DNA of 38,633 nucleotides from an uncultured Eubacteriales bacterium (GTDB lineage Bacteria; Bacillota; Clostridia; Oscillospirales; Acutalibacteraceae): contig CAKSHI010000015.1 of the NCBI GenBank assembly GCA_934457115.1, positions 1-38,633 on the forward strand. The letters run 5' to 3'. The notes beneath the pieces are model-generated. The model had not been told where the DNA came from and made no database searches. It saw only the letters and a program-made list of their open reading frames with translations. The position numbers were made by a program, and so were the translations under genes. Position 1 is the first letter of the stretch. Each line of letters begins with the position of its first letter. Shown in pieces: positions 1-6,712 of this stretch.

Positions 1-294
1 GATATAGAGGGCGAATTATTTGCATTTTATATTTTAGACGATAGTATGGAGGACTCTGCAATTTTAGCTAATGATATAATAATATCAAGTAAAAAGACCG
101 ATGACATAAAATCAGGAGATATAGTTGTTGCGCTTTATAAACAAAAACCCATTGTTAGGTACTATCTTGAAAAAGACGATTACAAGGGTTTGATTTCAGA
201 AAATATGTCATATTCTCCAATAGAACTCGGTGATTCCGTTTGTATTATCGGTAAGGTAATATCAGTTATTAGGTATCTACAAAATAATTCTTGA
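1..294 (+). CDS. S24/LexA-like repressor-peptidase, C-terminal part (5' end outside window)
   Basis: The reading frame is open from base 1 and ends with TGA at 292-294. The visible 97 residues match the C-terminal peptidase domain of LexA/CI-type repressors: a D-D-S-M motif holding the nucleophilic Ser (codon 43-45), then SGDIVVALY, then a GKVISVIRY strand at the end. In LexA the general-base Lys lies in an ATVKRF-type strand; here the equivalent strand reads PIVRYY, so Lys appears replaced by Arg. The missing N-terminus would carry the DNA-binding domain. Its 3' end overlaps the convergent hemW gene by 18 bases. The fold assignment is fairly firm. Whether it is a self-cleaving SOS regulator or a cleavage-dead repressor cannot be told. 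Met codon 46-48 is internal and not a real start. Confidence 0.7.
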   Translation, partial: DIEGELFAFYILDDSMEDSAILANDIIISSKKTDDIKSGDIVVALYKQKPIVRYYLEKDDYKGLISENMSYSPIELGDSVCIIGKVISVIRYLQNNS

Positions 295-1380
295 TATAAG
301 TTCGTTTGATACTAAAAAACCATTGGTCGAAAGGGAGATACTATCATTTTCGACCTTTACAAGTCCGGTGGCTTTTAGTTTATAAGCATTTTCATAGAAT
401 TGTTTAGGAATATGCATCTTAAATTTTTCATAAAAATCTTTTTCAATAAGTCCTTGCTTTAATCTCAGTCTAAGTATTGCATATTCCTCGATACTTCCGC
501 CACTGCCGTCCGCTATTGGTTCGTTATTATCTAAATATGATTTTAAGGAACGCTTAAAGTAAAAACGTTTATTGTTTATAAATGAATGTGCAGATGGTCC
601 AAATCCCAAGTATTCATCGGTATTCCAGTATTTTAGGTTATGGATACTTTCTTTTCCCTTTTTTGAAAAATTAGAAATTTCATATTGATTAAAACCGGCT
701 TTTTCAAGTTCGGCTACAGTAAAGAGATAGAGCTCACTTGTTTTGTCATCATTAGGCAAGCAAAGTGAGTTTCTTTTTTTATAAAAGACAGTTCCTTCCT
801 CAATTTTTAGAATATATGCAGAAATATGGGATATATTTTGACTTAAACAAAAATCAATAGAGGTTTTAAGGCTTTCTTCGGTTTGGTTTGGTATAGCAAT
901 CATTAAGTCTAATGATATGTTGTCAAATCCGGCACTTTTTGCAATTGAAATTGTAGATTGAGCATCACTTGCGGTGTGACGTCTACCTAAAAGTTTTAGT
1001 TCATTGTCTAAGGCTGATTGCAAACCGATAGAAAGCCTATTAAATCCACTGTTTCTTAATAATTCAAAATCTAGGGTGTTAGCCTTTGTAGGGTTTGCTT
1101 CTAGGGTTATTTCGGGATTTTTAAGGTTATAGCATGATTTCATTGTATTTACAATAGATGATAAATTTTTGCTTCCCAATAGACTTGGAGTACCACCGCC
1201 AAAATATATTGTATCTATATAGTAATCCTTAAAATTTGAGGATTGATTTTTTAAGTCTGATATTAATTTTTGTACATATAAATTAATAGTATATTCATTT
1301 TCCTTTTTTGAATAAAAGTCGCAATAATAGCACTTGCCATCACAAAACGGAACGTGAATATAGATGCCTAATGGTTTCAT
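277..1380 (-). CDS. hemW: HemW-like radical SAM protein (putative heme chaperone; coproporphyrinogen III oxidase-like)
   Basis: A 367-residue radical SAM protein of the HemN/HemW family. The N-terminus carries the cluster motif C13-x3-C17-x2-C20 within HVPFCDGKCYYCDF, followed by YFGGGTPSLL and the SAM-binding LEANP and RLSIGLQS stretches typical of HemW. The length fits HemW (about 370-380) and is shorter than true HemN (about 450). HemW proteins bind heme and are thought to act as heme chaperones; many were wrongly annotated as oxygen-independent coproporphyrinogen oxidases. A clear AAGGAG ribosome site lies 10 bases before the ATG. It is the last gene of a leftward run behind ogg and two unknown genes, with 30 bases separating it from the gene before. 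In many Firmicutes hemW sits with lepA/hrcA; that is not the case here. Confidence 0.9.
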   Translation of the reverse strand: MKPLGIYIHVPFCDGKCYYCDFYSKKENEYTINLYVQKLISDLKNQSSNFKDYYIDTIYFGGGTPSLLGSKNLSSIVNTMKSCYNLKNPEITLEANPTKANTLDFELLRNSGFNRLSIGLQSALDNELKLLGRRHTASDAQSTISIAKSAGFDNISLDLMIAIPNQTEESLKTSIDFCLSQNISHISAYILKIEEGTVFYKKRNSLCLPNDDKTSELYLFTVAELEKAGFNQYEISNFSKKGKESIHNLKYWNTDEYLGFGPSAHSFINNKRFYFKRSLKSYLDNNEPIADGSGGSIEEYAILRLRLKQGLIEKDFYEKFKMHIPKQFYENAYKLKATGLVKVENDSISLSTNGFLVSNELISRIIL

Positions 1381-1410
1381 ATAGTGGTCTCCTTATATAA
1401 CTTATAGTGG

Positions 1411-1800
1411 TTATTTATTTTTTTTGATAAGGTTTTCATACTCCGTTGGGCTGCAGTACCTAGTTTCCCATTCTCCGTCCTGCATACTTGGGGGATATAT
1501 TATACCTGCAGGAGTGGTTGGTGTGCCTGAAGGAGGTGTTTTACGTATAGAAGTACTTGCTATTGGAGATTCAAGCGGTTCAGGAAGATAAGAAAAAGAA
1601 ATTTCTTGTGGACTTTTTGGATTATATGATACTTTAGATGGTATTTGTGGCCTTATCCTTTGCCTTTGTGCTATGGGAGAGGAGAAACTCAGGTTAAGAG
1701 GTGGAGGTGTAAGAGGGACATTACTTGGGCTTGAGAGTATGCTACTGCTAAAATTTGATGATAAGCGCTTTTTTCTCTTTTTACTCATTCTTGTTCTCAT
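1411..1800 (-). CDS. hypothetical protein, proline/serine-rich, 129 aa
   Basis: I do not recognise this gene. The product starts with a basic stretch (MRTRMSKKRKKR; Met5 is an alternative start), followed by about 85 residues dominated by Ser, Pro and Thr with repeated SP, TP and PP dipeptides. It ends in a short, more ordinary segment with WETRYCSPTEYENL. There is no signal peptide or membrane segment, and most of the chain looks disordered. An AGAGG ribosome site precedes the ATG by about nine bases. It sits 30 bases upstream of hemW and 34 bases after the 305-residue gene, in one apparent leftward operon. Its composition resembles the low-complexity ends of that neighbour, so the two may work together. 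No function is claimed. Confidence 0.6.
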   Translation of the reverse strand: MRTRMSKKRKKRLSSNFSSSILSSPSNVPLTPPPLNLSFSSPIAQRQRIRPQIPSKVSYNPKSPQEISFSYLPEPLESPIASTSIRKTPPSGTPTTPAGIIYPPSMQDGEWETRYCSPTEYENLIKKNK

Positions 1801-1834
1801 TTATAAAAACCTCTTTTGTTATTGAATTTAATCG

Positions 1835-2752
1835 TCATTGGAGTTTGTAATGGGTGGGTGGAGTTATTGGTAATTGGTTCATAAGATCTAGTCCTTGAGG
1901 GCTCATTTGAGAATTTAACTCATTTGGAATACTCATTAACATTCTTGCTATTGCGGCACCGCCCTTTTGCATTTGTGGGTATAATTTTTTATTGATTACG
2001 TCGGAAAACTTGCACTTATTATTTACTATGTATCTTAGGAGTGCCCGTTCTAATGCACCACCACAATAATTTCTGTTTTGGGACGGCTCACTTATCATTA
2101 ATATTGCAGATAATGCTTTTGCACAATTCAATTCTTTGTCTCCAAGTTCAGTTGAGTTATATTGCTTAACTTGTAAACTGCTAAGATTTATAAAGTTATC
2201 TATAGCCGGGGTTTCAAGGTATTCTAATATAGATTTAGCAATCTCATTACTATGCTTTGAATTGTCGAGAACAGGTAAAATTTCTTTATAAGAAGAATAT
2301 TTATTACCCATACAGATAAATTTATCAACGTAATTTCTATTATGTATATAAAGAACTTTAACAGTGCCAAATGGTGTAGGAAGGTCTTCGATACTCCAAT
2401 TAGTAATTTTGGAGTAATTTGCAATTTGCTGACAAAAATATTTATATTTATGGCGTGAATCGCGAATATTTTGAATCTCTCTAGCATAATATAAGTTGAT
2501 TTTTGCTTCAGTACATAATTCCTGAAGATATTTATTAAAATTATTGTTTTTAGGTATGAATGTGCTTGTGGTATCCTGTGATTGAGATAAAATTGTTGGT
2601 GTTGATGCGGGTGTCGAACATTTATCAAATTTGAGAGGTATATTTTCTTTTGGCTTAAAGTTCGGTGTACGAAGTGTGTAATTACTAATTTTTGGATCTG
2701 GTTTATTTTTTAAAGACGCATTTCTTTTATCCGATATATACTCTCTTGACAA
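1835..2752 (-). CDS. hypothetical protein with disordered N-terminus, 305 aa
   Basis: Unrecognised. The start is a TTG (2750-2752) backed by an AAAGGAG ribosome site that lies inside the last codons of ogg, so translation is probably coupled to ogg. Residues 1-70 are polar and rich in Lys, Asn, Pro, Ser and Thr (for example TPASTPTILS). Residues 71-285 look globular and helical, with a Cys/Gly-containing motif NYCGGALERALLRYI and a following KGGAAIARMLM. The tail is again Pro-rich (LPITPPTHY). There is no signal peptide, transmembrane segment or known catalytic motif that I can see. It is coded in the same direction as ogg, the 129-residue gene and hemW. The pair with the 129-residue gene looks like an accessory insertion between housekeeping genes. 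Confidence 0.65.
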   Translation of the reverse strand: MSREYISDKRNASLKNKPDPKISNYTLRTPNFKPKENIPLKFDKCSTPASTPTILSQSQDTTSTFIPKNNNFNKYLQELCTEAKINLYYAREIQNIRDSRHKYKYFCQQIANYSKITNWSIEDLPTPFGTVKVLYIHNRNYVDKFICMGNKYSSYKEILPVLDNSKHSNEIAKSILEYLETPAIDNFINLSSLQVKQYNSTELGDKELNCAKALSAILMISEPSQNRNYCGGALERALLRYIVNNKCKFSDVINKKLYPQMQKGGAAIARMLMSIPNELNSQMSPQGLDLMNQLPITPPTHYKLQ

Positions 2753-2757
2753 TGTAT

Positions 2758-3612
2758 TTATTGCTCCTTTTTAAATTTATCAAATAAATCCGGGTGCATG
2801 CGGCTGTAGTGAAAAATGTATTGCTGTGCAATACCTGCATATTTTCCAAAATCGTCTATACTAATGTCACTAAACAAATACTTCATTGCTCGCTTCATCC
2901 ATACATCAAGAGGAAAGGCTTCCAGCCTATGCATTCCATATAGTAAAGTGCACTCAGCCACCTTAGGGCCGACACCTTTTATTTTCATAAGTTCATTTCT
3001 AGCCTCATTAAGGGGCAAAGTTTTTATTTGTTCCAATGATATTTCAGATGAGGCTACTTTTTTAGCCGCATCTAATATATATTTATCTCGAAATCCGCAT
3101 TTTAAGGAGGATAAATCATCGATAGAAAGAGTAGATAAAGTTTCAGCTGAGGGGAATGTGTAAAAATCATCTTCAATCTTATCCCCAAAGTTTTTGCATA
3201 AACATTCTATTATTCCCTTAATTCTTTTTATATTGTTGTTTTGAGATATGATAAATGAGCATAAAGCTTCCCAAGAATCCTGCTTTAGTATTCTTATCCC
3301 GGGAGCAAACTTGCAAGCCTCGTTTAGAATCGGATGGATTAAGGAAAGCTCTTTATTTATAGTATTATAGTCAAGACCTAGATCGAAAAAGTCGCTCCAA
3401 TAAGTATCTATATCCTCTTGGGATGTATTAAATAAGACGAGATTTTCTCCATCTGTGCATAATTTTAGGATTTTACCAAAGGCGACACCGCAAAATATGC
3501 CGTCATTGATTTCATTGAAGCGGAAGCACTGGCCACAATTAAATGTTTCATTTAAATTTATAGGTGAATTGAGTTTGATTTCTATTTTGTTAATAAATTT
3601 ACCGTTTTTCAA
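2758..3612 (-). CDS. ogg: 8-oxoguanine DNA glycosylase, OGG1-type
   Basis: A 284-residue bifunctional DNA glycosylase/AP lyase of the OGG1 family, which removes 8-oxoguanine from DNA in base-excision repair. An N-terminal OGG-N-like domain contains FNCGQCFRF. The helix-hairpin-helix reads MKIKGVGPKVAECTLLYG, whose Lys matches the catalytic Lys of human OGG1 (VGTKVAD), and the downstream PLDVWMKRA supplies the catalytic Asp. The start codon is TTG (3610-3612), supported by an AGGTGAT ribosome site nine bases away. A near-consensus promoter lies upstream on this strand. It leads the leftward unit and its stop codon is five bases from the next TTG start. In an anaerobe it would serve during oxygen exposure. 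Confidence 0.88.
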   Translation of the reverse strand: MKNGKFINKIEIKLNSPINLNETFNCGQCFRFNEINDGIFCGVAFGKILKLCTDGENLVLFNTSQEDIDTYWSDFFDLGLDYNTINKELSLIHPILNEACKFAPGIRILKQDSWEALCSFIISQNNNIKRIKGIIECLCKNFGDKIEDDFYTFPSAETLSTLSIDDLSSLKCGFRDKYILDAAKKVASSEISLEQIKTLPLNEARNELMKIKGVGPKVAECTLLYGMHRLEAFPLDVWMKRAMKYLFSDISIDDFGKYAGIAQQYIFHYSRMHPDLFDKFKKEQ

Positions 3613-3678
3613 TTAGATATCACCTGCGATTGTATTTTATATGAATTAAATTAGTAATTTTCTAATATAATCCTTGTT

Positions 3679-3707
3679 ATTTTACTATATTATACCCATG
3701 GTGTCAA
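3679..3707 (-). promoter_or_regulatory. sigma-A-type promoter of the ogg-hemW unit
   Basis: Read on the minus strand: TTGACA (3702-3707), a 17-base spacer, and TAAAAT (3679-3684). Both boxes are near consensus and the spacing is optimal. It would start transcription about 60 bases before the ogg TTG codon. Confidence 0.7.
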
Positions 3708-3752
3708 GAAATAAATTAAAATATTTTAAAAGGTAAAATATCTAAGAATTGC

Positions 3753-3781
3753 TTGTACTTTAAGGAAATATAGGCGATAAC
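3753..3781 (+). promoter_or_regulatory. possible promoter of the hydrogenase operon
   Basis: TTGTAC (3753-3758), 17 bases, GATAAC (3776-3781). Both boxes match the consensus in four of six positions, so this is only the best candidate between the divergent ogg and hydrogenase units. Confidence 0.25.
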
Positions 3782-3832
3782 TTTTCAGATTATTTTATAT
3801 TTAGACCATTAAATTGTATTGGAGGATTTAAA

Positions 3833-4330
3833 ATGCAGAAAAAAATAAGTACTGCCCATTTTATTGGGAACAAGGAGCAGGAAGCAAAACTTTTGGAATT
3901 TATAGGACAGCATAAGAAGGATCCTGGTGCTGTCATGCCGGTGCTACAAAAGGCGCAGGAGATATATGGTTATCTTCCTATAGAAGTTCAAGCAATTATT
4001 GCGGAAGAATTAGATGTTCCACTTCAGGAGGTTTTTGGAGTTTCAACATTTTATTCCCAGTTTTCTCTAACTCCAAAGGGTAGATACAATATCTCGATAT
4101 GTCTAGGGACTGCCTGCTATGTTAAAGGAGCGGGTGCTATACTTGAAAGGCTTAAAGAAAGACTTGGTATAGAGCCTGAGGAGTGTACACAAGACGGAAA
4201 ATATTCATTAACGGCTTGCAGGTGTATTGGAGCCTGCGGTTTGGCGCCGGTAATTACGGTTAATGATGATGTGTATGGAAGGCTTAATGTTGATGATATA
4301 GACAGTATATTGGAGAAATATAAGGATTAA
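3833..4330 (+). CDS. hndA: [FeFe] hydrogenase subunit, NuoE/HndA-like thioredoxin-fold [2Fe-2S] protein
   Basis: A 165-residue homologue of the NuoE subunit of complex I, the HydC/HndA subunit of multimeric [FeFe] hydrogenases. After a helical N-terminal half (PVLQKAQEIYGYLP), the thioredoxin-like domain holds the [2Fe-2S] ligands as C90-x4-C95 and C131-x3-C135 (the latter in CRCIGACG). It passes electrons between the flavin-containing NuoF-like subunit and the hydrogenase subunit. A GGAGG ribosome site precedes the ATG. First gene of a five-gene operon (hndA, a 55-codon gene, hndB, hndC, hndD) with short gaps. The complex is soluble and cytoplasmic. By analogy with HydABC enzymes it couples H2 formation to simultaneous oxidation of NAD(P)H and ferredoxin (electron bifurcation), or runs in reverse. 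Confidence 0.92.
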   Translation: MQKKISTAHFIGNKEQEAKLLEFIGQHKKDPGAVMPVLQKAQEIYGYLPIEVQAIIAEELDVPLQEVFGVSTFYSQFSLTPKGRYNISICLGTACYVKGAGAILERLKERLGIEPEECTQDGKYSLTACRCIGACGLAPVITVNDDVYGRLNVDDIDSILEKYKD

Positions 4331-4333
4331 AAA

Positions 4334-4501
4334 ATGAAGAACTTGTTTCTTAAATATATTGGTTCTATATATAAAAGGGATTATCTAAATAAATTTTTTC
4401 ATTTAGACACCAAAAATCTTCTTCAATTATTTGAGGTAGTATCCTTAAATTTAGAAGATGTATTAAAGTTTATAAATATATATTTGAAAGAGCAAACATA
4501 A
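4334..4501 (+). CDS. small hypothetical protein (55 aa) inside the hydrogenase operon
   Basis: A 55-codon frame (ATG 4334, TAA 4499-4501) exactly fills the gap between hndA and hndB. An AAGGA site overlapping the end of hndA lies about seven bases before its ATG, and its stop is 22 bases before the hndB start. The product begins MKNLFLKYIGSIYKRDYLNK and ends with a Leu/Ile-rich half (VLKFINIYLKEQT). It is basic at the N-terminal side, has no Cys, and probably forms two or three helices. In several clostridial hydrogenase loci a histidine-kinase-like ATPase gene occupies this place; this is far too short to be one and I see no likeness to it. The good fit of spacing and ribosome site supports a real gene, but I cannot give a function. 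Confidence 0.5.
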   Translation: MKNLFLKYIGSIYKRDYLNKFFHLDTKNLLQLFEVVSLNLEDVLKFINIYLKEQT

Positions 4502-4523
4502 TTAATTTTGGAGGCATAAGGAT

Positions 4524-4892
4524 ATGAAATCTTTAGAAGAACTTAAAATGATTCGAGATAGAGTAAGAGCTGAATTAATTATAAGAGAAGAAAAACCTGA
4601 TTCAACAAAAATACTGGTAAATATGGCAGCATGCGGGATAGCTGCAGGGGCAAAATTGGTTTTAAATGCTTTTGTTGAGGAAATAAGCAAAAGAGGTTTA
4701 AAAGATGTAATGGTGACGCAAGCAGACTGCATAGGAAAATGCCAATACGAGCCTACAGTTGAAGTTATAATTCCCGGTCAAGAAAAGGTTATATATGTAG
4801 AAATGACACCCGAAAAGGCCGTTAGAGTTGTAAACGAACATATTATTAACAACAATGTTATAGATGAATTTACGATTGACGCTAAAATATGA
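4524..4892 (+). CDS. hndB: HndB-like (2Fe-2S) ferredoxin-fold hydrogenase subunit
   Basis: A 122-residue protein of the thioredoxin-like ferredoxin family, as in the HndB subunit of the Desulfovibrio Hnd hydrogenase. Residues 1-25 form a charged helix (SLEELKMIRDRVRAEL). The ferredoxin-like fold follows with AACGIAAGAK (C37) and ADCIGKCQYEP (C69, C73). Only three Cys are present, one fewer than a classical four-Cys [2Fe-2S] site; my recollection is that this is common in HndB proteins, so it may have a structural or regulatory role, or an incomplete site. The ribosome site is GGAGG 11 bases before the ATG. It sits in the operon between the 55-codon gene and hndC, with 15 bases to the latter. 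Confidence 0.85.
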   Translation: MKSLEELKMIRDRVRAELIIREEKPDSTKILVNMAACGIAAGAKLVLNAFVEEISKRGLKDVMVTQADCIGKCQYEPTVEVIIPGQEKVIYVEMTPEKAVRVVNEHIINNNVIDEFTIDAKI

Positions 4893-4907
4893 TAGGGAGG
4901 CATAAAA

Positions 4908-6695
4908 ATGTATCGTTCTCATGTACTGGTTTGCGGAGGTACGGGGTGTACATCATCCAACAGTCAAAAAATCATAGAAACTCTAAATAAAGAAATCAAG
5001 AAAAATGGTCTGGAAGAAGAAGTAAATGTTGTACGTACGGGTTGTTTTGGACTTTGTGCTTTAGGGCCTATTATGATAGTGTACCCTGAGGGAAGCTTCT
5101 ATAGCATGGTAAAAGTGGAGAATATACCTGAAATTGTCGAGGAACATCTTTTAAAGGGTAGGGTTGTTACCAGACTTTTATACCAGGAGACAGTCACTGA
5201 TGACGGCATAAAATCTCTTAATGAGACACCTTTTTATGCCAAACAAAGGAGAATTGCCCTTAACAACTGTGGACTTATAGATCCTGAAAATATAGATGAA
5301 TACATAGCTATGGATGGATATAAGGCTCTTGGCAAAGTACTAACTGAAATGACTCCTGAGGATGTAATAAAGACAATTACCGAATCAGGGCTTAGAGGTA
5401 GAGGGGGCGGAGGATTTCCCACGGGTATAAAATGGTCACTAGCGGCTAAAAGTCAAGCTGATCAAAAGTACGTATGCTGTAATGCCGATGAGGGGGATCC
5501 GGGTGCATTTATGGATCGTTCGGTTCTTGAGGGTGATCCACATGCAATTCTTGAGGCTATGGCTATTGCAGGCTACGCAATAGGTGCATCTAAAGGGTAC
5601 ATATATATTCGTGCGGAATATCCAATCGCCGTTAAACGTTTGGAAATATCTATTAACCAAGCAAGAGAATATGGACTTTTAGGAAGGAGTATTTTTAATT
5701 CGGGCTTTGACTTTGATATTGAAATAAGACTTGGAGCGGGAGCTTTTGTATGCGGGGAAGAAACGGCTCTTATTACTTCAATAGAAGGAAATCGTGGTGA
5801 GCCTCGTCCACGTCCACCTTATCCTGCCGTTAAGGGACTTTTTGGTAAGCCGACAATACTAAATAATGTCGAAACCTACGCCAACATATGCCAAATTATT
5901 TTAAATGGAGCTGATTGGTTTAAGTCTATCGGCACTGAAAAATCCAAAGGTACAAAGGTATTTGCATTAGGCGGAAAGATAAATCATACCGGTTTGGTGG
6001 AAGTGCCAATGGGTACAACATTGAGAGAGATAGTCGAAGAAATAGGTGGCGGAGTGCCTAACAGCAAAAAATTTAAGGCAGCTCAAACGGGTGGCCCTTC
6101 GGGCGGGTGTATACCCACAAAGCACTTCGATGTGCCTATAGATTACGATAACTTAATAGCTATTGGCTCTATGATGGGTTCGGGCGGGCTTATTGTCATG
6201 GATGAAGATACTTGTATGGTTGATATAGCTAAGTTTTTCTTGGAATTTACTGTCGATGAATCTTGTGGTAAGTGTAATCCCTGCAGGATTGGGACAAAAA
6301 GGCTTTTAGAAATTCTTGAAAAGATTACAAGCGGCAAGGGAACTATGGAAGACATCGATAATCTTGAGAGTCTCTGCCACTACATAAAAGAAAATGCCCT
6401 TTGCGGATTGGGTCAAACGGCACCTAACCCCGTTTTATCGACACTCAATTTCTTTAGAGATGAATATATAAGTCATGTAAAAGATCACAAATGTCCTGCA
6501 GGTGTTTGTAAGGCGCTTCTAAGTTATATTATTGCAAAAGATAAGTGCAGGGGTTGTACTGCTTGCGCAAGAGTTTGCCCAGTAGGAGCAATTTCTGGAT
6601 CAATTAAAAATCCTCATGTTATAGATAAAAATAAGTGCATTAAATGCGGAGCTTGCATGAAAACCTGCAGATTTAATGCAATAGAAAAAAGATAA
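4908..6695 (+). CDS. hndC: [FeFe] hydrogenase NuoF-like flavoprotein subunit (HydB/HndC)
   Basis: 595 residues with the domain order of HydB/HndC. First comes an N-terminal thioredoxin-fold [2Fe-2S] domain (C9, C14, C46, C50). Next is the NuoF core with the FMN/NAD(P)H-binding glycine stretch GRGGGGFPTG near residue 165 and CGEETALI, then a SLBB region. A [4Fe-4S] site follows at C453-x2-C456-x2-C459 with C499. The C-terminus is a two-cluster ferredoxin domain (KCRGCTACARVC and KCIKCGACMKTC). This subunit binds FMN and the nicotinamide cofactor and is thought to be the site of electron bifurcation. The start is set by a GGGAGG site seven bases upstream. Whether NADH or NADPH is used cannot be read from the sequence. 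Confidence 0.93.
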   Translation: MYRSHVLVCGGTGCTSSNSQKIIETLNKEIKKNGLEEEVNVVRTGCFGLCALGPIMIVYPEGSFYSMVKVENIPEIVEEHLLKGRVVTRLLYQETVTDDGIKSLNETPFYAKQRRIALNNCGLIDPENIDEYIAMDGYKALGKVLTEMTPEDVIKTITESGLRGRGGGGFPTGIKWSLAAKSQADQKYVCCNADEGDPGAFMDRSVLEGDPHAILEAMAIAGYAIGASKGYIYIRAEYPIAVKRLEISINQAREYGLLGRSIFNSGFDFDIEIRLGAGAFVCGEETALITSIEGNRGEPRPRPPYPAVKGLFGKPTILNNVETYANICQIILNGADWFKSIGTEKSKGTKVFALGGKINHTGLVEVPMGTTLREIVEEIGGGVPNSKKFKAAQTGGPSGGCIPTKHFDVPIDYDNLIAIGSMMGSGGLIVMDEDTCMVDIAKFFLEFTVDESCGKCNPCRIGTKRLLEILEKITSGKGTMEDIDNLESLCHYIKENALCGLGQTAPNPVLSTLNFFRDEYISHVKDHKCPAGVCKALLSYIIAKDKCRGCTACARVCPVGAISGSIKNPHVIDKNKCIKCGACMKTCRFNAIEKR

Positions 6696-6712
6696 GGAGG
6701 CAGTCAAACTAT

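Noticed and set aside
2224..2628. 134-codon frame inside the 305-residue unknown gene
   Set aside because: Same strand but another frame, wholly inside the larger gene, with no ribosome site and a composition of frame-shifted coding sequence.
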